Below, one piece after another: positions 36,136-47,922 of a DNA stretch of 64,000 nucleotides. How positions within the stretch are numbered: position 1 is the stretch's first letter; every line of letters starts with the position of its first letter. The notes below the pieces were generated by a model that was given only the letters and a program-made list of their open reading frames with translations, did not search any database and was not told the DNA's origin. The stretch comes from Ulota crispa (Eukaryota; Streptophyta; Bryopsida; Orthotrichales; Orthotrichaceae). The position numbers and the translations under genes were made by a program. The stretch covers positions 2,630,789-2,694,788 of the forward strand of contig OY987242.1 in assembly GCA_963920765.1 (NCBI GenBank). The letters run 5' to 3'.

Positions 36136-38577
36136 TATCCAAACTGCACCAACTTCTGAAATATTTGCCAGCACTTCCGTTTGACTACAAAAAATGAAAG
36201 ACTTCATTCAACAAATCCGTAAATATAAATGACAGCAGTGGCAAGGGATGTGCTTGTGATGACATTGCAGAATACCTAATTACCATCACGTCTTATAGTA
36301 AACAATACTACAAGATAAATTAACTGCTTACACAAACAACTACATGGTATCACTAAATAAGGAGTTAGCATGTAGATGTAGAAGTACTACTTGAATAGGT
36401 TGGTGATATGAACATACCATTTGAGAAGGGCCACCCCATTGCCAGTATTGAAAGTGCCAAAAAGCTAGCCAACAACTTAGATGACACAATGCATCCTCCG
36501 TGGCAGCTCTAGATGATAACCACCAAGATTGGATAGCTAAGTACCTAGTCTCAGCAATGTCTACAATGGCAGAGTCCTTGTACTGCTTGCACAAATGCTT
36601 GTGCTGATTTTGGAAAGCCTCTTTAATGTACTTTTCTGTATGTTTCACCATTGATGTCGTCCAATGCAATAAACAAGTCCTTTCTTTGTTTGGCATGACT
36701 TCATTAGGTTTCCCAAACCCAAAAACAATTTGCACCACTTTCCAGTTTGCCATTGCACTATCTGCCATGAACCCCTTAAAATTTGGATTTTCAACATCAA
36801 ATCTACTCATTACAATAATAAGCAATCTCTAGAATTGCACTTGTATTTCTATATTCTCTGATTGCATATTACAGGTGGCAATTGTCATCACCTTCTTATA
36901 CCTTGAGTCATACACATGACACGCCATAGTTGTCCAATTTTCCAATCGTTTAACATGATTGAACATCATCCATGAGAGTTGCAAGTCCCCTCCTACCTGC
37001 ATTCTTCTAACTAAATCAACTCCACTCCCAGGTTCGTCTGTCAACATCTTAAAGAAGTACACTTTCTCTTTTCTTTGACTAGGAAACACACTATCATGGA
37101 TGAACTCAAACATGACTAGTCTTTTCATTGTCATGATATTATCAATAACCCCTCTATTATTGTTTGATCGTAATAATGAAATAAATTTGCAAATATTGGA
37201 GCTACTCAGGTACTGAAACTTGTCCATGATCTCATTCTTACCATTCTCATCAAGCATTTGTTTCTCAACATCTCCATTATGGTACAGATGATCTGATAAG
37301 AACTTCTCTCCAGCTGCCAATGCCATAGCAGAGGTCTTTGCTTTTGGAGTTTTAGCTACCTCTGCTGCAATAAGATTATGAATCTCACATAAGTCTCTGA
37401 ACAATCCCTTTGCAACAAGGTGAGTATGGTTTCCTAAATGAATAGCGGCCCTGCTCATGTCCATCTTGTCGCTATATACATAATACATTCAAGCATCACA
37501 CAACTTGACACATACGAGAGTTTGCTTGCAGGCCTTACACACAACTATACTCTCTTTAGGTGGATCAGCGGCAATTGCAAACGCAAAAGTGCTATTTCAA
37601 GACCACTTTGTCTCATTACAACAATTTGCCCTCACCAAATAGTCACAGTTTACATTCTGATATGTTAAATGCCCAACACAGACAGATTTTCCAAATTTGA
37701 AGTTATTCACATTGTGAATTTTAGTAGTAACCAACTTACACCAAAAGTGACCATCATATTGTTTGTCCATACCTTCTAAATTCTTTGCTGCAGAGGCAAA
37801 AGCACCAAAACGACTTGCAAGCAGTTCAAAAATGACATTGCCATCAAATACCGGCGGGAGATATTCCACACAATGGTATGAAATAGTCAAATAATTTAGC
37901 TGCAAAAGTTTGTTCCTACAACGGTGCATGATTGCTAATTGCTTCAAACAATCTACAATACTCAACTCACCCACTGACTTTGGGTGCAAAGGAGGGCGTG
38001 AACTATTAGACCTTGTTTCACAAGCAAACAAATTTGGATGCTGCAACACTCCAGCAGTAACTGAGACTTTTTGGGAAGCATATGGACCAACTTTGTCAGG
38101 AACATCTCTAGCAGTTCTCTCTTCTTCTAATTTGCTAGACAATTCTAAGATGGGGCATAGCTTTTCTACTTTTACTGCGCAGAGAGGGAGTATAGAAGGT
38201 ACTGCATGAACTAACTCAGGAACAACATTAGCAAGAGGAGACAATGGAATGAACGACATATCCACATTAGCCCCATTGGAATTCAGCTGTGGCTTATGAT
38301 TATAATAAGAGAGATTTCCCAGAGGAAGACCATAAATACAAAATAAACTAGGGCACAAGTCCCAGTAGTTGCCAGCATCATCTTTTGACTTTGTAACAAG
38401 CTTGCATTGCAGCAATTCACCACTTTCTAATCTTCTCTCTTCTTCAACATAGACTGAGGCTTCAGTGAAATGGAAACAAACATGAAGAAGGTGATTCAAC
38501 ACTTTAGCTTTGCCACAACAATCCAAAGGAATAACCAAAGGGATCTCGTTACCATCTGCACGAATGGAAGCCATGCT

Positions 38578-40455
38578 AACAAAAATTGCAACTACTAGAT
38601 CATTTCAGACTGCAAACACAACTTCTGGACAACAAAAAGATAGATGTCTACCTCAGAACAAAGGAACATGGTTCCACGGGTCTTGGGTGAATGATTTCTG
38701 AGTAGAACATTGCAAAAAAAATAACTTTGTCTTCAATGGATTTGCCGGCCACATCAATGCTCGTCACTGATTTGAGGGTATAGGTTTTGAAATTCGAAAA
38801 TCCTATGATGTAGTTATTGAACACATGGTGTGGATAGTGACGGATTAGATCTAATTTACAAACGTCAATTCCAATCAGATTGAAAAATCTGTCAGTACAT
38901 GTAGTGCATACAAAACTAACATTGACATTGTCATCGTCACCATGAAATTGCACTGAGTACTAACAAGAATTAGTAATGACACTGACTGAAGTTTTCATTG
39001 ATTTTACAGCTAGATATAACAACAAGATCTGTTCATTAGCATATGTGGCATCCTTAAAAAGAAACTAAACATATCAAACATATTTAACATTACGGACCTA
39101 CTCTATAAAAAAGGATAAAGGCCTGGGAAGATGTCAAAACTAACAAAACCAGTAAATGGTAATGAAAACCCAAATTTGCCGTTGCCTCTTCAGTTATGCC
39201 ACTGCAATTCACTGTTAGGATCCAACAATCGCCTGCAAGGAAATTCATGAATGATTCTGTCATTAAAGGTAGCAACTTGTTTGGAGTGGCTAGATAAAGA
39301 TACAAGCTCAATTTGTCCTACTATAGAATCTCTACAAGAAAAAGATATTAGTATAACTTTGAAACTATTCAAAGATTTTGGCATCATTGCAGCCAAAGTA
39401 ATAACTGTCATAAGTACTTTGCTTGACATAAAATCCATCCAAATAGACATGAAGATTAGAACTAATTGAAATCACGCATCAAAATTTCATTTCACTTTCA
39501 AAGGAAATGGTCCAGTAACATCACTCAAGTTTCATGTTAATGGATGAGAATCCTCAACTGAAAATGACGCATCACATCTCGTGCGGCGCTTTGGTTTAAC
39601 ATAAGAGGGCATCACAATCAATTGTATAGTTATAGTGAGACAATGAACGGCTAAGCATAGAAGTTCACGATTTTTGTTATTCAGGTTTGCACTTTAGAAT
39701 GAGGGGACGCACAAAACTATTGTCCAATATTTTAGAGACATGTGATAGAGTTCATAAAATATTGTTGTTGGAAGACTCAGTTGGTGGGAACGACAAGGTA
39801 ATTTGTAATTTGGGACTAGGAGGTACTAGAGAGAGGTGTAACAAAGAGTGCTTGTTTGCAGCGTCCGGTGGCATAGACACTGCAAAGAAGGTTAGGCACT
39901 TCTCATATTTATTTTGTTCACTTTAAATGTTTTTTGTTACCAATTATCAATGTCCTTGAGTCACAACATGTCATCAAACTATTTAGTTCAAAATGTGAGT
40001 GAATTTTCCTAGTAATGTCATTTCCCATGATAACTAAATGTGAGGGAAACTCCCTAAGCCGCATTCGCTTTGAAATCTTCATTCTAGGTTTTGGGTTACA
40101 ATCCGCAGCTCCTTCATTTTGGGGTCCCATGCATATCGTGCGGTACTTTTGAATACTGAGGCAAGAAGTGCTTGTTAGCGGCAAGCTATGAAAGGATTTA
40201 AATCTTGTGTGTTTGCAGAGAATGCGTGATAGGGTTTCTAAATGGACACTACATTTGGCAATCAATTCAACCTTGCCACATTAAAGTGTCACACAAAACC
40301 CTGACTTTAGAACAACGTTGCTAAATGCGTCATTAAATTGTTAGGCAATGAAATCGTATGAGACAAGAGGAATGGAAGATTCTTTACAAGTTTGTAGTTC
40401 TATTTTTTAACATTAGATCTCACTGAATTGTCAGTGAGAGAAGTGTACAGCAAAA
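38578..40455. promoter_or_regulatory. intergenic region between the two divergent MULE genes
   Basis: It separates the transposase start (38574) from the methyltransferase-like gene start (40456). Two minus-strand open segments, 39450-39190 and 38953-38655, may be 5' exons of the transposase. The second has an acceptor-like TACTCAG before it and ends at a donor-like CTGAG|GTAGAC. The rest is probably a two-way promoter region. No specific promoter motif was identified. Confidence 0.35.
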
Positions 40456-43400
40456 ATGACAACAACACGGCGGCAACAACAACAGGCATTGCAAGACCTG
40501 GAGTCCAAGGGAGAGCAGCACTTCCAACCAGCTAAGACATTGACCCGCAACCTTGTAAGTTAGATTCTGCTTTCTCTCTTTGTATTAGGTCATGCCAGCT
40601 GATTTTGCAATGCGAGGCGCACGCGTTGAAAAGGGTGTGTGCTCCGGAAAAGGCGAGGGTCAGTGAAGTTGCTGCCCTAAGCATTGAACTTATGAACAGC
40701 ACAAAAATAAACCTAATCCAACATAACACGGACATTATACCTAGATTACAGTGTAACCAAAAACTATATTGTAAGTAAGAATATTGTGAACATGTATTCT
40801 AAACACTGCAATAAGAAATGCTCAGCAGATCATCAATGGGTGAAGAAATTGTTTCTGTCCTCTACCTTTGTCAGTAAGGAAAATATATAGATCTAATCTA
40901 GTGCTTGCAAAGAGGAGTTCCATTTGTTACCACAGCTGCTGCCATAGGCGAGGTACCTCAAGTCTCCAGGGATGAGGAGATGCTGACAGCAAATAGTACG
41001 TTTGCTGAAAGTAGCATTATGAAAACCCCTCCTCCATTACTAGAAGACGAGGAAGCACGCAATGCCAAGGGGTAACACATACAATGATTACTTAAAACAT
41101 TCATCCACTGTTTTGTGTTTAACTGTTCAATTTTAGTGAAAATTGCTCTGCTGATTTTGTCATAGGTGAGCATTATGTTATATTGACCCTACAATTTGAT
41201 TAATGCAGATTTAGTCCCCTCTACAGTTGAGACAGCCAACGCTCACAAGCACTGACACCCCTGGTAGTGATCAAAGTAAGCAACCAGAGATTGGGGAAGA
41301 GGACAATGGAGGAGATTACATCCCCGTAGATGCTGCAATCAACAAAGAGGAGCAGTAGTTATTTGAAAGCGACCTCCGCCATCGCCAGAAAGTGGATGCT
41401 GTGGCTAGCATTGCATGGTTGCGTAAGAAGCCAGAGTCTTTTTTTTTGCCTCTGAATTCGATTGATACGGTTGATACCTACCAATGGTGAGGCCAACATT
41501 GTCCTTTGACCTCACCAAGTTGGAGTACAAATTCATACATGGCTACCGCGATGGATCATCTGTGTTTTATGTGTGTACAACAAACTAGGAAGGCGAGAGT
41601 TCCGACTTCTCAAAAGAGGAAGTGGCTTCTTGGGGCGTCCTGTGGCAGGCAGAGAATGCCACATTTCAACGATCTCTTGGTGCTCATCAGGAGCTTGATG
41701 TTCTAAAAAATTCAAAGCTTTTTGTATGCGACGGCAATCACAGAAGATTGGCATGGATGAACCATATCCAGATGCAGCATCCAAGTGACCCGACATGGCA
41801 CATCTCAATGGACTGCATTGTATTAGAGACAAAAGGGAGAAATGAAGTCTTGATGCAAGTGATGCACGACATAAACAAATAAGTTCTAATTATATGGCAT
41901 ACTTTTAATGCAATGAGTGCACATTCAAAGGATTGAATATTAGAACATCAATTAGCATGTGATTTACTAAACTTCCCTTCATTGCGTTTGTAGGGACACC
42001 AAGAACTCTCATGTGAAAACAAACCTTGTGCACACATTGTATCGTGTCCAGATGTATGGCTTACTACCCCTGGAGAAGTATAAGGATCCCCTTCGGCCAA
42101 GCAAACTAAGCCAATGCACAAAAATGTCAACTTGGAAGACGTGGTATACCACACCAGCTGAAATTCTGTCATCTTTCATATTCCGAATAAGAGCATTTGG
42201 ACAAGAGAACTCAGGCATATTGAAAACGTTGTAAATCATTCCCATTTGCAGTCATTGTCGCTGTAGTGCGTGCGTCCCTCATTGGAGTCCAATCCCAACT
42301 CATAAAGAACCTGTCATTACTACATGGGAGGTCAAGCCTGTTGGCGCCACCGCAATTGCGACCGAGAGACACCTAGTGGCGCCACCCATGGCGAGCAGGT
42401 GTCAAAAAGTCCAAAAAAACGTTTGAGCTAGTGATTCCACAGGGTGACACCACAAACCTTCTGACGAAAAACCATAAGCAATTGAGATAGTGCTCGCGGT
42501 GGCGCCACCCACCGCAAGCACCAAACAACCTTTGCCATTTTTTTGCATAGGTGCTTGCGGTGGGTGGCACCACTGCAAGCATCCTCGTCGCCAAGGATGC
42601 TTCCAACGGCGCCATCCATCGCAAGCACCACACAACCTTTGCCATTTTCTTGCGCTGGTGCTCGCGGTGGCGCCACCCACAGCAAGCACAATACAACCTT
42701 TGGGTTATTAAGGCGCAGGTGCTCGCGGTGGGTGGCACCATCGCGAGCACTTGGCATATGTGTCTTCCCTTTTGGCGAATGAGACGCAATGGGTGGCGCC
42801 ACTGAGACGGCTTTGCATTCTATTGTTGTATATTCGTTGTTGTTTACGACTGTTGAGGCCTTTAGGTTTTTCTCTCTTAGTTGACATCATATTTATGTAC
42901 TTGTCTATTGCAGCAAGAGATTTTAGCTGCTGCCAACCATGCTCTTTGGATATACAATGAGAACACGCCTATGGATGAACAAATTGAGCAAGCAACTGCA
43001 AATGTGATGAGGGTTGGTGTGAAGGAGAAAGACAGGATTCAAGTGCAATAGATCATGAAGCTTATTGCTGCAGCAAACCTTGCTAATGGCAAAGACTTCT
43101 TAATAGAGGTGTTACTTCTAGCCTTTATTTGGTTGCTAAAATGGATCTCTTTCTGGGGCAATGTTTTCTAATTTCTTGATGTTTTGTAGGTCGAGAAGCA
43201 ATACAGCTCAAATGAGGTTCCAGAAATGACACTAAAAAAACTTCAAATTGTGGCAAGTTGTGCTACAATAGCTCATCATAAAACTAAATTTCTCAAGTGG
43301 TGGAATCCAAGCTTGCCATCCAAAGAGTCAAGGCGTTTTCCACTGAAGCTTGTTGTCGAGGATCCCCTTAAATCATTTCTTGGAAAATGTGTTTGGTATG

Positions 43401-46316
43401 CGAGGGTATGTGCTGATTACTTCTATTTAACTTGTATTCTTGTTATGTATTGCCATGTCTTTGGGTTATTGATTTGAGTTATTTGTTTGAGTAGTGTTTC
43501 ATAGTTGTTGCTCTTTGCTTAATCTCGGAATTCATGGGCACTTCATCTGTAATTGCAATTTGAAGATGCGGCTGTCAGTTTCTTTGACAATGTGCTAAAG
43601 AAGGACAACCTTGAGGTGGATATGGCTTCATCACTTGAGCCAAAGTCTTTGCCAGAATATATTGAGGGATGGAGACGCAAAGTCTAGGACCAAGTGTACG
43701 TGAGTGTCTTGTGTGGAGCAAATAATTTTAAGAGAGGGGACAATTTCAACAATGTTGAGGGTTCTAAACAAATTGTATAGAGGGTATTGTTTAGGTGAGT
43801 TTTCAATTGTCATCATGTTTCTTTTTCATTCATCTTGAACCTTCTTTTCAATCGTCGGCACTTCTTGTGTGGGAAAGTCCACATCTCCAATATGTATGGT
43901 TTAATGGCTGCTCTGCTGTCAGTAAGGTGTTGCGTGGGCGTCATTTATCTTGTCATTGGATTAATTTCTAATTAACATCTTTAAACTTGATCCTGAGTAT
44001 ATAGATGTTGATCTACATAACTAGCAATACTTTTGCATGTATTGATGCTCAATTTTGCACATTTTGGCTTCAGGTACTTCAAGCATGAGTTGGTTAAGAA
44101 GAAGGATCTTTCTTGCAAGTCTCTGCCTCCATTTCTATCCTCCTAGCTTGACCATACCTCATTTGAGTTCATGTTCACTGCTAGCCAAGTGAAACTCTTC
44201 ACCACCGCTTAGTTGGATAGTGAAGCGTGGTTTCGAGATTGCAGCATTGACTTCACACATCCCTTAGAGGTGGCTCTTTGCAAATCATTAGTGGGCGTTG
44301 GAGCTATTGATCCAGAGTTACCTAAATTTGCTGGGTTGAGCAACAAGGCAAAGGCCAAGGCCATAGAGAAGCGCGTATCTGCAGATAACAAAAAAGCACT
44401 CAAGGAAAAGAACATAGTGGCACAAAAGGCTGCAAAAGAGGTAGAGAAGAGGAAGAAGATGGAAGAACGTGCCGTTGAGAAGGAGAAGGGGCTAAAAGGA
44501 AAAGCAAAAGTGACAAAGGCGCTGCCAAATGCAGCTGTGGTTCTTCCTTCTCAGACCCTTGGTTTGCAAATGCAAACTTGTTCTCAGCAAGCTCTTAAGA
44601 GAAAGAGCGAGCTTATTGAGCTAACAGATGAGGAAGATATCATAATGCAAGGCTTACAAGTTATTTCCATTGATGCTATCATTGACGCAAACGTGCATGA
44701 GTTGATTTTGAATGTCTCCATGAGCAATGTGGTGGATGACACGGAGCTTCAGGGACCAAATAACTACATCAAGGTCATGGACTTCCTTAGGAAGGTGCAT
44801 AATCAATGTCTTTTTTCTCACTTTGACCTCAACTTATACCATCTTTGAAGTTATGTTTTAATTTTCATACGTATATTTCATTCAGATCTCTAACAATCAT
44901 TGAATGTGTAACATGGTTTTTGCAAGCTGCTAGCAACAAAGGACGTCGCTTAGCAAGAAAGGTGGATGATGACGCTGTTGTTGACCTAGTCCTTGTGGAT
45001 TGTCCAAAGAATCTTGTAGTTCCAATAATCTCTACTTCTGCAACGGACATCCCTACATGGAATTTGGACCCAAAACATGATCTAATGAACACTATATTTG
45101 CCTTTGCTGAGAAGCATTTGCATGATGACGGGGCAATCATTTTTGTGCACTTTTTCAGCGTCAGCTTCAAGTCTTGTATTGCAGGTTTATGCAAAATGTA
45201 TGCTATGGTTGTGAAGAAAGAGTGGCAGGCAACAAACTGTCTCCACCTGACTTCTGCCATTGAGAAATACAAGATTGTAAGCTCAATCAGATCTTCAATC
45301 CTCCATTCATATTCTAGTTCTCCTTGAATTGGTTCCTCATTCTTGTACTGACAAAACCTTTGGTTCACTGCAAACCCAAAGGTTTGCAACTACATTGTTG
45401 GTTAAAGATTTTGGGATGGGAAGGCAATCAAACTTTAGTTTTTGCTACACTAAGGCGTTGGTGAGCTTAGGTACTGACGTTGGAATAGATGACATGCTCC
45501 TAAATCTTGTTGGTCTTAACGATGTGGCAAAACATGGGTCAATTCCTTGAAGAGGACCGCAAGAGAAGGGTGCTCGCTTTTATCAGCTGCTTATTGAAGC
45601 CACTTTAGCTTATGAGGACATGATTGTTGACTGTATTGCATCAACATGTAAGTTTCTATGTCATATCTTTCTATTCTTCCAAATCCATTATTTCATTGTG
45701 GTATTGAATTTCCTAGTATTTGATTCTTTTTGTATGAGCGTCTATTGTCGCTTGCTGTGCAAGTGGACGTAGTGTACTTGCTCTCAAGGCCAATGACGCT
45801 ATATTTCAGGCTCTTCTCTAGCCAATGATCCATCCTTCACGGGCTGCGCTTGCTCCAATTGAGACAGAGATATTGCCACAAAATCCAATGTCTGAGGATC
45901 CGGATACAGGTGTTATAGTTCCAATGCAGTTTGTGCGCAAGACTAAAGCTAGTAAGTAAGTGATTTTTGTAGCCTGTATCCTTTTTTATCATTCATTCTG
46001 ATTGGGCAATTGCTAATGATTCTGACCTTGTATTTTTTGCTTGTTTAGCCAAGTAGAAATGAAGCAAAGGAAGAAATCTAAATGCATGATTGTTTCTGAT
46101 GATTGAGTTAGCCCGGATTAGACCTTCTTTTATCCATCTTATGTAATGGAAATGGGTGACGCTTTTGCAAAATTTGGTACGAAGAAGCCTTCCATGAAAG
46201 CTCCTAAGTACTCTGACGATGTCTTAGAATTCATGGATGTGATGGCAACTGAAGCACGGAGGGATTCCTTGGATCAAATTTCTTTTTACTCTAGTTCTAA
46301 TTCTAGTAATACCTAA
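40456..46316 (+). pseudogene. ParB-like motif plus N6/N4 DNA methyltransferase-like protein, decayed
   Basis: Coding pieces on the plus strand: a clean first exon 40456-40554 (MTTTRRQQQQALQDLES, donor CTT|GTAAGT); about 40936-41069; about 41209-41880; about 41993-42234; about 42914-43110; about 43189-43406; about 43565-43795; about 44075-44795; about 44929-45280; about 45330-45650; about 45740-45950; and the end to a TAA at 46314. The third piece has LFVCDGNHRRLAWM, the ParB/Srx-type DGxHR motif. A Lys-rich coiled segment lies near 44340-44520. Then VDLVLVDCPKN (44979-45012), at the place of the DPPY-like motif IV, is followed by EKGARFYQLLIEAT, then IVDCIAST and SIVACCASGRSVLAL (about 45565-45790). 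This is the order of the beta-class N6_N4 methyltransferase fold with motif I at the C-terminus. Several in-frame stops and one phase clash show decay. The role in DNA or histone-linked methylation is inference. Confidence 0.5.
42342..42800. repeat. GC-rich palindromic repeat array
   Basis: About four to five units built on GTGCTCGCGGTGG followed by a GGCGCCACC core and its complement CCACCGCAAGCAC. Units alternate with AACAACCTTTGCCATTTT spacers. Starts are near 42490, 42551, 42658 and 42720, with partial units near 42345 and 42790. It is far more GC-rich than anything nearby and sits between two coding pieces of the methyltransferase-like gene, probably in an intron. Open frames on both strands here come from the repeat. 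Confidence 0.75.
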
Positions 46317-46639
46317 CATCCTAGATTTCTTTGAAAGGTTAGGTTATCTCATTTTTGGTGTTTCCATATTCTATGGAGTTTATTATGTTATGCTTTCATT
46401 TTATAAACCTCTTCTCTTTTCCATTTTCTCATGTCCTTTTCTTGAGTTGTTTGAAGACCTTTGTTAGGTTTGGATGCATGTTTACATTGTGTTATTCATC
46501 CTAAACCCCTCAATTCCCTATAGTCTCTTTACAAACATTATTTGTCAATGCTCACCCTTGTAATCAACCCCTATCCCACGGTCATAGGCATTACCTCCTT
46601 TTGTAATCACCCAAGAAGCACGGTTATAGGTTCCCTTGT

Positions 46640-46723
46640 ATTGTGTTCAAGGCAATAAGTTCTTGCTCACAAGCTCACAAGCTCACAGGCTCTCGCTCAC
46701 AGGCTTGCCTGCTAGCAACCCTG
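46640..46723. repeat. right end of the MULE with GAGCTTGTGAGC-type subrepeats
   Basis: CTCACAAGCTCACAAGCTCACAGG-like short tandem units followed by CTCACAGGCTTGCC and GCTAGC. It is the inverted counterpart of 32505-32570. The flanking CACATGAAGAC begins at 46724. Confidence 0.6.
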
Positions 46724-46734
46724 CACATGAAGAC

Positions 46735-47788
46735 TATAAGAGTCTAATGCCTAGTAAGTTTACAATGATAACATTGTCAATCTGAGAACCATTTGTGATA
46801 AAAAAAAACAGCTCAAATTTTATTTATGTCAAAAGTATACAATTGATCTTTACAAAATTAAAAGAAAAATTCATATTTTCATTATTATTCTTCAAAACTT
46901 TCTAAAGAGGATTTTCTTGCTAGATACATAAAACAATGGTCTCAGTAATACAATTGCTTACATGGACTATACTATTTACTGCAGAAAGTCTCTCAGAGCT
47001 TCCATAAGGAGGTCTATTCAATGACAAATTGGTCACACAGCTCTTCAACTCTTACAAAACCAAGAGACCAAAAAAGACTTCTATGGCTCAGTTTTACTCA
47101 ATTTTGCTGAGTTTTATGCTACTAAACATAATACATTCTTCATTACTTCTAGTGACATACACTTAGCCCCATCCAAATTATGTTTTTGAATAAGATTGGC
47201 CATTTTAAAAGCATTGAAATTTGGATTTTAGGGTTTAAGCAAGCATACATCAGTCCCTCCGGGACTTACTTATCCACCACCACCACCACCTTTGTTGTGC
47301 ATCTCTGGCTCCCGTTCTTCAGCCATTTCTCCTGCCCACCTTTGCAATCAGCGGCAACCTGGATTTCCAAAAAAAAGGAAAAATCACTAAACAAAAGAAT
47401 AAGATCAACCAAGCATTACAACCCTAATCCTTGAAGGAGAACCTCTCTGTCCTAATTCTAGAAGGCTTGACACCGACACAGTCAACTACTAATACCTCAT
47501 GACTCAATTACGAATACCACAACCACATTTGTTCTCACTCATTCTACGTACTTAGTAATTCATTGAAGTTGGGTATGACAAAAAAAAGGAGGAAAAACAA
47601 CATGGCAGAAAATTGAATTAGAAAGCTTGTCAAAAAGGAAAAATCACGGGCTGCTGGAGATGAGTTGCCAAAAATAAATAAAACCTAACTTAGGTTCTAT
47701 AATGCCTCAGGCTTTCCTATTTCATACTCTTGAAATTTTTGATTCAGAGACATCACAAGAATAATCTAAGGTATGGGGACACGGAAGA
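46735..47788. other. spacer, nothing recognised
   Basis: No gene supported. A short ACC/CAC run lies near 47276-47290. Confidence 0.4.
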
Positions 47789-47919
47789 CACTAGAAGAAA
47801 TCTTGTCCTAAACAAATGACCACAATGACTGCAAAGGTCCTAAACAACTCAATTTTAGTCGTTTAGGACATTTGCAGTCATTGTGGTCAAGTCCTTTAGG
47901 ACATGTTTTTCTTCTAGTG
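47789..47919. mobile_element. CACTA-type MITE, 131 bp
   Basis: It begins CACTAGAAGAAA and ends TTTCTTCTAGTG, with most of the element forming one hairpin (CCTAAAC, ATGACCACAATGACTGCAAA and their complements). AGA flanks both sides (47786-47788 and 47920-47922), the 3-bp duplication expected of CACTA/EnSpm elements. Confidence 0.85.
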
Positions 47920-47922
47920 AGA

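Larger units (their letters stand above)
33394..38577 (-). pseudogene. MULE transposase with SWIM zinc finger, decayed
   Basis: Coding blocks in minus-strand order: 38577-37597 (MASIRADGNEIPLVIPLDC... ending in a zinc-finger-like GHFWCKLVT...CNETKW), 37488-36829, 36828-36427 and 34767-33394. The third block carries NPNFKGFMADSAMANW and ERTCLLHW, the Asp motif and C/H motif of the MULE DDE transposase core, and closes at a donor CAAATG|GTATGT. The last block ends in a SWIM finger: CNCPNF, then CKHLYYF (about 33500-33600), the usual C-terminal module of MULE and FAR1-like proteins. One in-frame TAG separates the second and third blocks in an otherwise continuous frame. Two repeats interrupt the stretch between third and last blocks. 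Possible upstream exons lie at 38953-38655 and 39450-39190. Expected role: cut-and-paste transposition of elements sharing its ends. This copy is probably inactive. Confidence 0.7.
32505..46723. mobile_element. large Mutator-like element (MULE), about 14.2 kb, carrying two divergent genes
   Basis: The 11-mers CACATGAGGAC (32494-32504) and CACATGAAGAC (46724-46734) flank the segment and differ at one base, as expected for a 9-11 bp MULE target duplication. The ends are degenerate inverted repeats: left CACTAGCGTGCAAGCCTAGA, right (complement) TGCTAGCAGGCAAGCCTGTG. Both continue into a GAGC(T)TGTGAGC-rich stretch. Further in, a CCTATAACC(G/A) motif occurs on both sides. Inside are a MULE transposase gene (minus, 33394-38577) and a ParB-methyltransferase-like gene (plus, 40456-46316), with a shared intergenic region between them. 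Later insertions lie at 34972-35530, 35690-36135 and 42342-42800. The outer boundary is good to a few bases. That the two genes moved together is inference from the shared ends. Confidence 0.6.

Noticed and set aside
42373-42805. Six overlapping frames on both strands over the GC-rich array
   Set aside because: Repeat-derived: the same peptides recur because the DNA is palindromic and repeated.
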